Source of the DNA: GCA-2733415 sp964276095 | Lineage (GTDB): Bacteria > Bacteroidota > Bacteroidia > Flavobacteriales > Flavobacteriaceae | Assembly: GCA_964276095.1 (NCBI GenBank) | Contig: CAXYDR010000001.1 | Span: 558,001 to 622,000, forward strand | Reading direction: 5' to 3' | DNA: 64,000 nucleotides | Shown here: positions 32,387-41,183 of the stretch, one piece after another | Layout: each line of letters opens with the position of its first letter | How positions within the stretch are numbered: the stretch's first letter is position 1 | Translations under genes and position numbers: made by a program | The notes under the pieces: model-generated | What the model was told of the DNA's origin: nothing | The model's database searches: none | Seen by the model: the letters and a program-made list of their open reading frames with translations, nothing else

Positions 32387-32460
32387 CATTTCATTATATA
32401 GCATAACTGTTTATTATTAATATATTTACTAAAAATCATTCAAACTAAAAATTTTACATC

Positions 32461-32862
32461 ATGAAAAAATTAATTTTATCCCTAGCCTTTGGTTTGTTTT
32501 TTGTTGCATTTTCAAATGCTCAAGAAAACACAAAAACAGTTGCTGTTAAAACAGAAGCAACCACTAAAGTTGCTAAAAAGGCGTGTACAGCTAAAAAAGC
32601 ATGTTGTGCTAGTAAGGCTGTTGCTGGATCTGAAAAATCAGTTGAAGGTAATGCAGGGAAGTCAGCTAAAGCTTGTTCTAAGTCAAAAGAATCTTGTTCT
32701 AAAGCTAAAAAAGAATGTACTGCTTCAAAAGCAAAAGCAGTTTCTGGATCAGAAAAATCAAGTGAAGGAAATCCTGGAAAAGCAACAAAATCTTGTTCTA
32801 AGTCTAAAGCATCTTGTTCAAAAGCAAAGAAAGCTTGTAGTGCTAGTAAAGTGAAAGCTTAA
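32461..32862 (+). CDS. Secreted Cys/Lys/Ser-rich repeat protein
   Basis: Protein of 133 residues, not recognised. A clear signal peptide (about 1-20, cleavage near SNA-QEN) precedes a low-complexity mature region with nine cysteines and very many Lys, Ser and Ala. Two copies of a 40-residue unit (about 56-95 and 96-133) contain GSEKSxEGNxGK, then KxCSKSKxSCSKAKKxC. Cysteines fall at 72/79/86 and 112/119/126, that is, CX6CX6C repeated at a 40-residue period. An earlier CTAKKACC motif gives C42, C48 and C49. This could bind metal or be cross-linked by disulfides, or it may simply be a surface filler. It has its own terminator. Confidence 0.75.
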   Translation: MKKLILSLAFGLFFVAFSNAQENTKTVAVKTEATTKVAKKACTAKKACCASKAVAGSEKSVEGNAGKSAKACSKSKESCSKAKKECTASKAKAVSGSEKSSEGNPGKATKSCSKSKASCSKAKKACSASKVKA

Positions 32863-32885
32863 AAGTAAAAATATATTTATACATT

Positions 32886-32918
32886 AAAACCGTTTTAGTT
32901 TATCTAAAACGGTTTTTT
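32886..32918 (+). terminator. Terminator of the Cys-rich protein gene
   Basis: AAACCGTTTTAG with a complementary CTAAAACGGTTT arm and a T run; symmetric enough to serve the convergent AraC gene weakly. Confidence 0.88.
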
Positions 32919-32931
32919 TTATGCTGTATGT

Positions 32932-34041
32932 TTATTGTTTATGTAATTGTATAAACTCTGTGGGAGTTTGAGAAGTAAGCTGTTTAAAAACTCTATTAAA
33001 AGCAGTTTTTGATTTAAACCCTGATTCATAGCCAATACTTTCAATGGTTATGTTTTTATTAACCTCATTAAGGAGTAATTTTTTGGCTTCCTGAATTCGA
33101 TATTCATTAATAAACATTACAAAATTTTTATTGAAATCATTATTGATTAATTGTGATACATATTTATTATTAGAGTTTAATTTATTCGCCAGAGAATGAA
33201 TTGTTAGAGATGAGTCTAAAAAAATTTTTTCTTCATCCATGGTTGTTAAAAGTTTATTTTTAAGCTCTTTAAATAATTCTGTATTAGTTTCTTCAGAAAT
33301 ACTGGCTATCGGGTTGTTTTCTACTTTAAGATTTTCAAAAACAGGGTTTTGTTTTAAAGCATTGTTGCCAGAAAATATTACATATGTAAGTAATATTATA
33401 TAAAACATAAAATAGGATATAGAATCGTCTGTTATGTTTGACACAACTAGTCCTATTATTAAAAAAAAGTAACCATAAATAAGTAGTTTAAGCCAATTTA
33501 AATTTACTTTTTCTGTGTAAGAAAATGTATCTCCTAATTTTTTAAGATGTTTTTTATATAGTTTTAATGATAAGTAACTATAATACCCATTTTGCAATAT
33601 GAAAATTCCTGTTATTCCTGTTATTGTTATATATAGAACAGTTAACCTTAAATGAAGTGAAGTTATTTCATCTGAAAGAATAAAATCGATACTTATTAAA
33701 ACAAAAGATATCAAACCAAATCCAATTGGTAAATAAAGGTGTTTTTTTAATTGTTTTAATCCATCTCCAGTAACAAGTTTTACATATATCCATAGCATTG
33801 GACCAATAGATAAAACAGCTAATAGCAAAAAAGGAATTAAAGCATATGCAACCATTTCATAATCTAAGTCTAGCACCAAAAAAAAGCTTAAAATAATAGC
33901 AATATTGATTAGATAAACAGAAAAAAAAGTATTTGATTTATTTCCTTTTTTTAAAAAATAAATTTGAAAAATAAAAAGTACAGTAACGCATAGTGTTACT
34001 ATGTTCAATAAATTAATTATACTGAAATTGGTGTTTTCCAT
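32932..34041 (-). CDS. Membrane-bound AraC family regulator, paralogue 1
   Basis: Protein of 369 residues. About seven N-terminal hydrophobic helices (about 10-230) form a membrane sensor. The cytoplasmic C-terminus is an AraC/XylS DNA-binding domain of about 110 residues: LTIHSLANKLNSNNKYVSQL as the first HTH and IESIGYESGFKSKTAFNRVF as the second, ending QTPTEFIQLHKQ. Such proteins would carry an envelope signal directly to DNA. It follows the similar gene 34050-35174 by 8 bp, and the pair is probably one transcript. The two share layout and HTH sequence but differ clearly in the membrane part, so they likely sense different things. Confidence 0.85.
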   Translation of the reverse strand: MENTNFSIINLLNIVTLCVTVLFIFQIYFLKKGNKSNTFFSVYLINIAIILSFFLVLDLDYEMVAYALIPFLLLAVLSIGPMLWIYVKLVTGDGLKQLKKHLYLPIGFGLISFVLISIDFILSDEITSLHLRLTVLYITITGITGIFILQNGYYSYLSLKLYKKHLKKLGDTFSYTEKVNLNWLKLLIYGYFFLIIGLVVSNITDDSISYFMFYIILLTYVIFSGNNALKQNPVFENLKVENNPIASISEETNTELFKELKNKLLTTMDEEKIFLDSSLTIHSLANKLNSNNKYVSQLINNDFNKNFVMFINEYRIQEAKKLLLNEVNKNITIESIGYESGFKSKTAFNRVFKQLTSQTPTEFIQLHKQ

Positions 34042-34049
34042 AAGTTTTA

Positions 34050-35174
34050 TTACTTAACGTGTATTTTTCTAAATTCAGATGGAGTGCTATCTGTAAAATG
34101 TTTAAAAGCTCTGTTAAACGCAGTTTTTGAATTAAATCCAACTTCTTCACTAATCGCTTCGATGGTATAGTTTTTAAATGTAGTTTCAATTAAAATCTCT
34201 TTTGCTTTATCAATTCTATATTGATTAACGAATGTCACAAAATTTTGTTTGAATTCTGAATTTAAAATTGAAGATACTGTTTTACTATTCGACTTTACCT
34301 TTTTTGATAATTCATGAATTGTTAAGTTGCTATTTAAATATAATGAATCTTCGATCATAATTTTCTTAATAGATATAATTAAAGCTTCATTTTTTAAAGA
34401 GCTTTCCTCATTTATAACTTCAACAGTATTTTCTTGCTTATTATTATTATTATTAAAACATACTTTAACTTGATTTAATCCTTTATGACCAATGTATGAT
34501 AAATATCCAATCATAAATACACCAATTGGAGTACTTATGTAAATATTTAGATTAACAGATTGGATAAAGTAAATACTAACCATAAAAATGATATATCCCA
34601 ATATATAGTGAAACATCCATTTTAAGTTGATCCCTTTTTCAAAAGAAAAAACATTTTTTAATTCTATTCTATGGTGTATATACTTGATAATAGATTTATA
34701 GATATAAAACACATTCATGAGGGGGAAAATAAAGAGTAACGCAATAAAATTTGCGTAATTCATTATCTCTTCTGATAATGTATACATGAAAGAAGCAGTA
34801 TCGCTACTATTACTTAAGTAACTAAATGAAAATATATTTATTATTAATAAAAGTATTGGAATGTAGTAGTGTGGTGCTTTTGTTTTTGATTCAGATAAAT
34901 CAGATAATGATGAAACATACAAGTAGAATGTTTGTGGAACGGATAATATTAGCACATAAAAAAGTAAAGAAGATATATTTATTAGAGCATTTTCAATGTT
35001 AAATTTAATTGAATATGAAACTATAAGCATAGAGCTTAGTATTAAAGCAAATAATAAAAAATAACCACCCAAATATTTATTAGGTTTTTTGTTTTTGTTT
35101 GGCGCCAATAATTTTAAGCAAAAATAGATTGCGATTATAAGAGGGAGTAATAAAAAATATGAAGTAGGGTACAT
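34050..35174 (-). CDS. Membrane-bound AraC family regulator, paralogue 2
   Basis: Protein of 374 residues with the same layout as its neighbour. It has about seven hydrophobic helices in residues 5-225, an Asn/Lys-rich linker with a short poly-Asn tract, then an AraC-type domain. The domain contains LTIHELSKKVKSNSKTVSSI and IEAISEEVGFNSKTAFNRAF, ending STPSEFRKIHVK. It is the first gene of the tandem pair. Upstream lies a 307-bp intergenic region with a large perfect palindrome, shared with the divergent S74 protein gene, so that gene or the pair itself may be a target. Target and ligand are unknown. Confidence 0.85.
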   Translation of the reverse strand: MYPTSYFLLLPLIIAIYFCLKLLAPNKNKKPNKYLGGYFLLFALILSSMLIVSYSIKFNIENALINISSLLFYVLILSVPQTFYLYVSSLSDLSESKTKAPHYYIPILLLIINIFSFSYLSNSSDTASFMYTLSEEIMNYANFIALLFIFPLMNVFYIYKSIIKYIHHRIELKNVFSFEKGINLKWMFHYILGYIIFMVSIYFIQSVNLNIYISTPIGVFMIGYLSYIGHKGLNQVKVCFNNNNNKQENTVEVINEESSLKNEALIISIKKIMIEDSLYLNSNLTIHELSKKVKSNSKTVSSILNSEFKQNFVTFVNQYRIDKAKEILIETTFKNYTIEAISEEVGFNSKTAFNRAFKHFTDSTPSEFRKIHVK

Positions 35175-35481
35175 GAATTATTAATAGTATTAAAAGCAAT
35201 TTATGAAATAGCACATCAATATTATTGACGAATCGTGATGTTAATACTATATAAAAATAATTAAATTTTAAATAATTACCTATAATTTATTGAGTGAATA
35301 TCAGCCTGGGTGTAATGTACATGTATATAGATATTTAAAAGTGTAGACGATAGTTTACACGTGTGCTAATTCAGGGAATTAGCACACGTGTAAATAAAAC
35401 TAGTACATCCAGACAGTGAATTGATACATTTAAAAAAGGAGTTTCGGCTAATATTGTCATCGAATTTAAATATACCCGAAA
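35175..35481. other. Non-coding intergenic region between AraC pair and S74 gene
   Basis: 307 bp with no supportable gene. It contains the 41-bp palindrome listed separately and otherwise AT-rich sequence. No perfect TAnnTTTG box is visible for the S74 gene. Confidence 0.6.
35354..35394. promoter_or_regulatory. Perfect 19-bp-arm palindrome
   Basis: TTTACACGTGTGCTAATTC, spacer AGG, then the exact reverse complement. Each arm contains the smaller palindrome ACACGTGT. No T run follows on either strand, so it is not an ordinary terminator. It could be an operator or a structured 5' leader. Confidence 0.7.
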
Positions 35482-37341
35482 ATGAAAAATTTACTATTTA
35501 CCCTATTCACATTTATCACTATTGCTACTTATGCACAAGTAGGAATAGGAACTACGTCACCAGATGCTAGTTCAATTTTAGAATTAAATTCCACCACCCA
35601 AGGAATGTTAACTCCTAGAATGACAGAATCAGAAAGAGATTTAATTACAACACCAGCAACAGGATTGTTAATTTATCAAACAAACAACACGCCTGGGTTT
35701 TATTATTACAACGGAACAATTTGGACTCCTTTTGGTGGTGCAGATAACGATTGGACTGTAGCAGGAAATGATATGTATAATGCAAATACTGGGAATGTAG
35801 GTGTTGGTGTAAATATACCAACAGCAAAATTGCACATTGTTGATTCTTCTACTGGAGGAATAACAACTTTTACAGATGGATTTGAAGATTCAACAATTCC
35901 CCCTTTTACTGGAGGTATAGATACAGATTGGGTAATAACAACAACAGCTGGAGAAATTAATTCCGGAAGTGTTGGGTTAAAATCCGGTGTTACAGCTGAT
36001 AGTGCTAGTAGTTCGTTTGAATACGTTGTTACCGTTACTGCTGGATCAGTTGTAACTTTTAATTATAAAACAGATACTGAATCTTGTTGTGATGAATTAC
36101 ATTTTTATATAGATGGAGTAGATCAAACTGGAGTTGGTCTTACAAACGCAACTTTTACAAGTACTAATTATGCATTAACTGCAGGAGCACATACTTTAAG
36201 ATGGTCTTACGAAAAAGATGGTTCACTCGATAATGGTGCTGATGAAGTATATGTAGATGATATTTCAATTACTAATGTACCAACTACTAATCCAGCAATT
36301 CGAATAGAAGACGGGAATCAACAAGATGGTTATGTATTAACATCAGATGCGAATGGTAATGGTACTTGGCAAGTTGCTTCTGGTGGAGGTACAGATAGTC
36401 AATCATTAAGTGTTTCTGGCAATGATTTAACCATATCTAATGGAAATACAGTAACACTTCCAGTTGGTGGAAGTTACACTTTTGATAATGGTTTAACACT
36501 TACAGGATCTAATGCGCAACTGGGAGGAACTTTAATCAAAAACACTACTATTAATCTTGATGATAACGATTTAACTTTTTCTAGTAGCAAAACAGTAGCT
36601 TTCCCTGGAGAAATAACACTTGAGGGTACCGATAGAGACATGATGATCACAAATTTTGATGATGAATATGTAGTTTTTGGAACGTCATCTTTTTTAAGTA
36701 CTACTATTGACGGAACTAGTTTTACAGATTCTGGAGGAGATCCATATACAATAGATGTTGCTTTAGGGGTATATACAGGTAGTTCAGGTGGGTCAGGATT
36801 TAAAATGGGGTCAATTGAATATTTAACAGATGGTTTAGGAGAACTTTTTGTTACTCACGATTTTAGCCCTTTAACTGATAATTCCAATTCAACAGGTACA
36901 GCTGCTCATAGGTGGGATCGAGTATTTGCAACAAATGGTACAATCCAGACATCAGATTTAAGATTAAAGAAAAATATAGAGCCATTATCTTATGGATTGA
37001 ATGAAATTTTAAAGCTAGAAACAATTTCATATAACTGGAAAGAAAACAAAAAGGGGAAAACTATTATTCCTAAAAAATTTCAAGAAAGAAAAATAGGGTT
37101 TTCTGCTCAGCAATTATTAAGAGTGTTGCCAGAGACAGTAAACACACATAGTTGGGTTGCAGCAGATGAAGAAGGTAATTTTAAAAGGATTGAAAATAAA
37201 AATTTAGGAGTATTCTATAGTGATATTATACCAGTTACAGTAAAAGCAATTCAAGAACAGCAAGAACAAATAGAAGAGTTAAAATCTGAAATTTCAGAAT
37301 TAAAAGAATTGGTAAATAAATTAATTTCTGAAAAGAAATAA
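35482..37341 (+). CDS. Secreted tail-fibre-domain protein with S74 chaperone domain
   Basis: Protein of 619 residues. A signal peptide ends about residue 18 (TYAQ), then comes the common Bacteroidota opening VGIGTTSPDASSILELNS. A jelly-roll-like domain (about 130-265) has a CC pair in TESCCDELHFYIDG, followed by beta-rich repeats. From about residue 491 the peptidase S74 intramolecular chaperone domain begins with the autocleavage Ser in TSDLRLKKNIEPL, continuing KIGFSAQQLLRVLPETV. The C-terminus is a trimeric-type coiled coil (EQQEQIEELKSEISELKELV). Such proteins trimerise and self-process at the surface. This is chromosomal and not part of a phage. Its ligand is unknown. Confidence 0.87.
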   Translation: MKNLLFTLFTFITIATYAQVGIGTTSPDASSILELNSTTQGMLTPRMTESERDLITTPATGLLIYQTNNTPGFYYYNGTIWTPFGGADNDWTVAGNDMYNANTGNVGVGVNIPTAKLHIVDSSTGGITTFTDGFEDSTIPPFTGGIDTDWVITTTAGEINSGSVGLKSGVTADSASSSFEYVVTVTAGSVVTFNYKTDTESCCDELHFYIDGVDQTGVGLTNATFTSTNYALTAGAHTLRWSYEKDGSLDNGADEVYVDDISITNVPTTNPAIRIEDGNQQDGYVLTSDANGNGTWQVASGGGTDSQSLSVSGNDLTISNGNTVTLPVGGSYTFDNGLTLTGSNAQLGGTLIKNTTINLDDNDLTFSSSKTVAFPGEITLEGTDRDMMITNFDDEYVVFGTSSFLSTTIDGTSFTDSGGDPYTIDVALGVYTGSSGGSGFKMGSIEYLTDGLGELFVTHDFSPLTDNSNSTGTAAHRWDRVFATNGTIQTSDLRLKKNIEPLSYGLNEILKLETISYNWKENKKGKTIIPKKFQERKIGFSAQQLLRVLPETVNTHSWVAADEEGNFKRIENKNLGVFYSDIIPVTVKAIQEQQEQIEELKSEISELKELVNKLISEKK

Positions 37342-37395
37342 TTTATTAAAGTTCGGGTGTTATAATATTAATTCGGGTATTATTGTTATAACAGT

Positions 37396-37426
37396 AAAGC
37401 CTCATGTATTTACATGAGGCTTTTTT
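37396..37426 (+). terminator. Terminator of the S74 protein gene
   Basis: AAAGCCTCATG/CATGAGGCTTT-type stem followed by T6. Confidence 0.88.
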
Positions 37427-37435
37427 ATGTTTTAA

Positions 37436-37511
37436 AGCTGTTAACAAAGAAAATAAAATCTTAAGCTAAATCAATTTTATTAATATGAAACAAAGTCCTT
37501 TGTTAACAGCT
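37436..37511. repeat. 14-bp inverted repeat flanking 48 bp
   Basis: AGCTGTTAACAAAG (37436-37449) and its exact complement CTTTGTTAACAGCT (37498-37511). The enclosed 48 bp is AT-rich and non-coding. It could be a tiny terminal-inverted-repeat element or a terminator-region structure. Confidence 0.6.
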
Positions 37512-37517
37512 GAAATA

Positions 37518-37940
37518 TCATTGTTCCATTTTTAGATTATAGTCTACGGAATGTTTTCCTGAACCATATATTATAAAGAAAATAGAAAGCAATAGTATAA
37601 TACTAGCGGTAATTATATTTAATGCATTCATTTCGCCTAAAATATTTACTAATACAGCACCTATTAAAACAGGTATTTGAGCAACTAAAGCCCAACGGGT
37701 GAGTAATCCAATCATAATCAATAAACCGCCAATTAAATGTGCTGGTACTACGTAATGTAGTAATATGATTTCACCAACATAGTTTTTTAATGGTTCAATT
37801 AAGGCAGCAAGTAATAATGTATTGCTCATAAAATAGAGTCCTTTATAAAATATAAAGCCCCCCAAACCAATTCTGATGATATCCAATGAATAATACGTAT
37901 GAGCGTTAGCCCACTTATTTAAATGTTTAATAGTATCCAT
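37518..37940 (-). CDS. DoxX family membrane protein
   Basis: Protein of 140 residues with four hydrophobic helices. The DoxX opening YYSLDIIRIGLGGFIFYKGL and the second-helix VVPAHLIGGLLIMIGLLTRW are characteristic of the family. DoxX proteins are small inner-membrane proteins linked to quinone, thiosulfate or redox stress biology in different bacteria. It stands alone on the minus strand, before the acyl-CoA carboxylase gene on the same strand with a 170-bp gap. A distant DoxX-like protein appears again at 39886 in a redox operon. A specific function is not predictable. Confidence 0.82.
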   Translation of the reverse strand: MDTIKHLNKWANAHTYYSLDIIRIGLGGFIFYKGLYFMSNTLLLAALIEPLKNYVGEIILLHYVVPAHLIGGLLIMIGLLTRWALVAQIPVLIGAVLVNILGEMNALNIITASIILLLSIFFIIYGSGKHSVDYNLKMEQ

Positions 37941-38110
37941 AATATATGATTTTGATACTATTAAGTTACAAAAATAAAATCAAAAAACCAACTTATCAAA
38001 CTGATGTACAGTTAATTAAGTTGGCTTTGAATTGGGTGTTATTAAAAAAATAACATACCTGACTACTATTTTATAAGGTGTAAACTATGGAAGTAAAACC
38101 CACTGGTGGG

Positions 38111-39739
38111 TTACACTTGAATTACACCTAAATTAAACGGTTTTTCAATAGGAGCGTGGTCTGCAGCTTCTATACCCATAGAAATCCATTTTCTTGTATC
38201 TAACGGATTAATTATGGCATCAGTCCAAATTCTTGATGCAGCATAATAAGGTGATATTTGATTATCGTAACGTGCTTTTATAGTACTGAATAATTCTTCT
38301 TCTTTTTCAGGAGTAATTTCTTCTCCTTGTTTCTTTAATGAAGCTTTTTCAATTTGTAACAATACTTTAGCAGCTGAATTTCCACTCATTACTGCTAAGT
38401 TTGCACTTGGCCAAGCGAAAATTAATCTCGGATCATATGCTTTACCGCACATTGCATAATTTCCTGCTCCATATGAGTTACCTATTATTACAGTAAATTT
38501 AGGAACTACAGAGTTACTAACGGCATTTACCATTTTAGCACCATCTTTAATGATACCTCCATGTTCCGATTTACTTCCAACCATGAATCCTGTAACATCT
38601 TGTAAAAATACTAAAGGAATTTTCTTTTGATTACAATTAGCTATAAAACGAGTAGCTTTATCAGCAGAGTCAGAATAAATAACTCCACCAAACTGCATTT
38701 CTCCTTTTTTGGTTTTCACTAGTTTACGTTGATTGGCAACAATACCAACAGCCCATCCGTCAACTCTTGCATATCCGGTAATTAAACTTTGTCCGTAACC
38801 AGCTTTATATTCGTCAAATTCAGAATCATCTACCATACGATTAATGATTTCCATCATATCATATTGTTCAGCTCTAGATTCTGGTAATATTCCAAATATA
38901 TCTTCGGGGTTAAGTTTTGGGTGTTTTGGTTCAGCTCTATTATAACCAGCTTTATCAAAATCACCAATCCTTCCCATTGTTCTTTTAATGGTATCTAAAG
39001 CATCTTTATCATCTTTAGCTTTATAGTCAGTAACACCAGATATTTCACAATGTGTAGTTGCACCACCAAGAGTTTCATTGTCAATAGTTTCCCCAATAGC
39101 TGCTTTTACTAAGTAACTACCAGCTAAGAAAATACTTCCAGTTTTATCAACTATCATAGCTTCATCAGCCATAATAGGTAAGTAGGCTCCACCAGCAACA
39201 CAACTTCCCATAACAGCAGCTATTTGGGTGATTCCCATACTACTCATTACGGCATTGTTACGGAATATTCTTCCAAAATGTTCTTTATCTGGGAAAATTT
39301 CATCTTGCATTGGTAAATAAACACCTGCACTATCTACTAAGTAGATGATAGGTAATTTATTTTCAATAGAAATTTCTTGTGCTCTTAAATTTTTCTTTGC
39401 TGTAATTGGAAACCAAGCTCCAGCTTTAACTGTAGCGTCATTGGCAACAACGATACATTGTTTACCAGATACATAACCAATTTTTACGACAACACCAGCA
39501 GAAGGACATCCTCCATGCTCTTTGTACATATCATCTCCAGCAAATGCAGCTATTTCTATAGATGGGTTTTTATTATCTAATAAATAGTCTATTCTCTCAC
39601 GAGCAGTCATCTTTCCTTTTGAATGATGCTTATCTATTCTACTCTGACCTCCACCTAATTTTACTTTAGCAAAACGCTGTTTAAGCTCAGATAATAATAA
39701 TTTATTGTAGTCTTCGTTTTTGTTGAATTTTATATCCAT
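38111..39739 (-). CDS. Acyl-CoA carboxylase carboxyltransferase (beta) subunit
   Basis: Protein of 542 residues spanning both carboxyltransferase lobes. N-lobe segments GGGQSRIDKHHSKGKMTARE, AGAWFPITAKKNLRAQEI and IIYLVDSAGVYLPMQDEIFP, and C-lobe segments VFLQDVTGFMVGS and GNSYGAGNYAMCGKAYDPRL, match methylcrotonyl-CoA carboxylase beta subunits most closely. It transfers carboxyl from biotin to an acyl-CoA, here probably 3-methylcrotonyl-CoA of leucine degradation. No biotin carboxylase or carrier gene is adjacent, so it must pair with subunits encoded elsewhere. Propionyl-CoA specificity is an alternative. Confidence 0.87.
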   Translation of the reverse strand: MDIKFNKNEDYNKLLLSELKQRFAKVKLGGGQSRIDKHHSKGKMTARERIDYLLDNKNPSIEIAAFAGDDMYKEHGGCPSAGVVVKIGYVSGKQCIVVANDATVKAGAWFPITAKKNLRAQEISIENKLPIIYLVDSAGVYLPMQDEIFPDKEHFGRIFRNNAVMSSMGITQIAAVMGSCVAGGAYLPIMADEAMIVDKTGSIFLAGSYLVKAAIGETIDNETLGGATTHCEISGVTDYKAKDDKDALDTIKRTMGRIGDFDKAGYNRAEPKHPKLNPEDIFGILPESRAEQYDMMEIINRMVDDSEFDEYKAGYGQSLITGYARVDGWAVGIVANQRKLVKTKKGEMQFGGVIYSDSADKATRFIANCNQKKIPLVFLQDVTGFMVGSKSEHGGIIKDGAKMVNAVSNSVVPKFTVIIGNSYGAGNYAMCGKAYDPRLIFAWPSANLAVMSGNSAAKVLLQIEKASLKKQGEEITPEKEEELFSTIKARYDNQISPYYAASRIWTDAIINPLDTRKWISMGIEAADHAPIEKPFNLGVIQV

Positions 39740-39885
39740 TTGTGCTGTTAAATTGGATGGCTAAAGTACGAACTATATTAACGAAAATCAATAGTAAAAG
39801 CGCTATAATGTTTACATGGAAGTATTTTCCTTGGTAAATAAATTTATTTATTGTAAATTTGTAGAGAATTTAAAACCTAATAGAG

Positions 39886-40242
39886 ATGAAAAGAGATAAA
39901 ATTATTTATTATGTGAGTACAGGATTGTTAACATTATTAATGTTGTTTTCTGCAGGGATGTATATTTTCAATAATGAAGCTGTACAGGGAATGTTTACAA
40001 ATTTTGGGTATCCAACATATATTATATATCCATTAGCAATAGCAAAATTATTAGGTGTTTTTACCATTTGGAATCCAAAGTTTAATACTTTGAAAGAGTG
40101 GGCTTATGCAGGTTTTTTCTTTGACTTTGTACTAGCTTTTTTTGCACATAAAATGATTAATGATGGAGAAGAAACTGGAGCTATAATTGCACTTGTTCTT
40201 CTAACAGTATCATATGTATTTAGTAAAAGAATAAAAAAATAA
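39886..40242 (+). CDS. DoxX-like small membrane protein
   Basis: Protein of 118 residues with four hydrophobic helices (TGLLTLLMLFSAGMYIF, YIIYPLAIAKLLGVFTIWN, AGFFFDFVLAFFAHKM, IIALVLLTVSYVFS). It resembles the DoxX-like (DoxX_2) group. It is the first gene of a five-gene + strand cluster with OsmC, an FMN reductase, a MarR regulator and a pirin, with 1-36 bp gaps. By this context it belongs to a quinone, electrophile or peroxide response. There is no catalytic motif to test. Confidence 0.75.
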   Translation: MKRDKIIYYVSTGLLTLLMLFSAGMYIFNNEAVQGMFTNFGYPTYIIYPLAIAKLLGVFTIWNPKFNTLKEWAYAGFFFDFVLAFFAHKMINDGEETGAIIALVLLTVSYVFSKRIKK

Positions 40243-40243
40243 A

Positions 40244-40648
40244 GTGAAAAAAGCTACATCAAAAACAATATTATCCAGTGATAGTTATGATGCGATATCT
40301 TACGCAAGAGAGCATGAATTAACAATGAACAGACCATTTGAAGATGGCGGTAATAATACTTCAGCAACACCAATAGAATATTTATTAGCGGCAATTGGTG
40401 GATGTGTGAGTATGACATTACGGGTATTTGCAAATAAAAAAGGATGGGATTTAGGTGAAATTACAGTTAATGTAATCCAAAAAAACAAACTGACTTCAAG
40501 TGGTTTAAGTACTTCATTAATTGAAGAGATATCATTTGAAAAAGAAATAACTGAAGAGCAAAATAAAGAATTACTACTAATAGCGGGTAAATGTCCGGTT
40601 GTTCAGTTATTAAAAAAAGAAACAAATATAAAAACAGTAATACTATAA
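40244..40648 (+). CDS. OsmC family peroxidase-like protein (GTG start)
   Basis: Protein of 134 residues of the OsmC/Ohr fold, with cysteines at IEYLLAAIGGCVSMTLRVFA (about residue 53) and IAGKCPVVQLL (about residue 119). The start is a GTG one base after the preceding stop; no ATG lies before the conserved region, so GTG is the most likely initiation codon. The tight gap suggests translational coupling. It differs strongly from the 178-residue OsmC at 4878 and is a separate subfamily. It probably reduces organic hydroperoxides or other reactive thiol targets under the neighbouring MarR regulator. Confidence 0.85.
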   Translation: MKKATSKTILSSDSYDAISYAREHELTMNRPFEDGGNNTSATPIEYLLAAIGGCVSMTLRVFANKKGWDLGEITVNVIQKNKLTSSGLSTSLIEEISFEKEITEEQNKELLLIAGKCPVVQLLKKETNIKTVIL

Positions 40649-40652
40649 AATT

Positions 40653-41183
40653 ATGAAAAAAGTAATAGCATTAGGAGGAAGTAATAGTATAAACTCAATT
40701 AATAAAGTATTAGCAACATATGCTGCAAATAAACTTAAGGATACTGAAGTTAAACAGTTAGATTTAAATGATTTTGAATTACCACTTTACGGTATTGATT
40801 TAGAAACGGCAAGCGGAATTCCACAAGACGCTCATAACTTATTAAAAGAAATTAAAGAAGCCGATGGAATAGTATTGTCTTTAGCAGAACACAATGGAGC
40901 GTACAGTACTGCGTTTAAAAATGCATTCGACTGGATGTCACGTATTGATGGTAAATTATGGTCAGAAAAGCCAATGTTATTAATGGCAACTTCCCCTGGA
41001 GCTAGAGGTGGAGCAACAGTATTAGATATTGCTAAAGGTAGATTACCGTATATGGGTGGGAATATTGTAGCAGATTTATCATTCCCGTCATTCTTTGATA
41101 ATTTTAAGGATGGAGCAATTGCTGATGCTGATTTAAAAAACCAATTGCAAACAGCAGTAGATAAATTACAACAAGCATTGTAA
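40653..41183 (+). CDS. NAD(P)H-dependent FMN reductase
   Basis: Flavodoxin-fold protein of 176 residues. The FMN phosphate loop is GGSNSINSINKVLATYA near the N-terminus, and the FMN-binding loop LSLAEHNGAYSTAFKNAFDW corresponds to the PEYN-type motif of NADPH-dependent FMN reductases and azoreductases. It is expected to reduce quinones or flavins by two electrons in the cytoplasm. Its stop overlaps the MarR start by 1 bp (TAATG), so the enzyme and the regulator are translationally coupled. The physiological acceptor is unknown. Confidence 0.88.
   Translation: MKKVIALGGSNSINSINKVLATYAANKLKDTEVKQLDLNDFELPLYGIDLETASGIPQDAHNLLKEIKEADGIVLSLAEHNGAYSTAFKNAFDWMSRIDGKLWSEKPMLLMATSPGARGGATVLDIAKGRLPYMGGNIVADLSFPSFFDNFKDGAIADADLKNQLQTAVDKLQQAL

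Noticed and set aside
32489..32854. Second + strand frame inside the Cys-rich gene
   Set aside because: Its Leu/Lys/Gln-rich product is a shifted reading of the repeats; the signal peptide and stop context belong to the other frame.
35482..37341. Prophage remnant suggested by the tail-fibre domain
   Set aside because: No other phage gene, integrase or attachment site is near, and a signal peptide shows it is a secreted host protein with an S74 domain.
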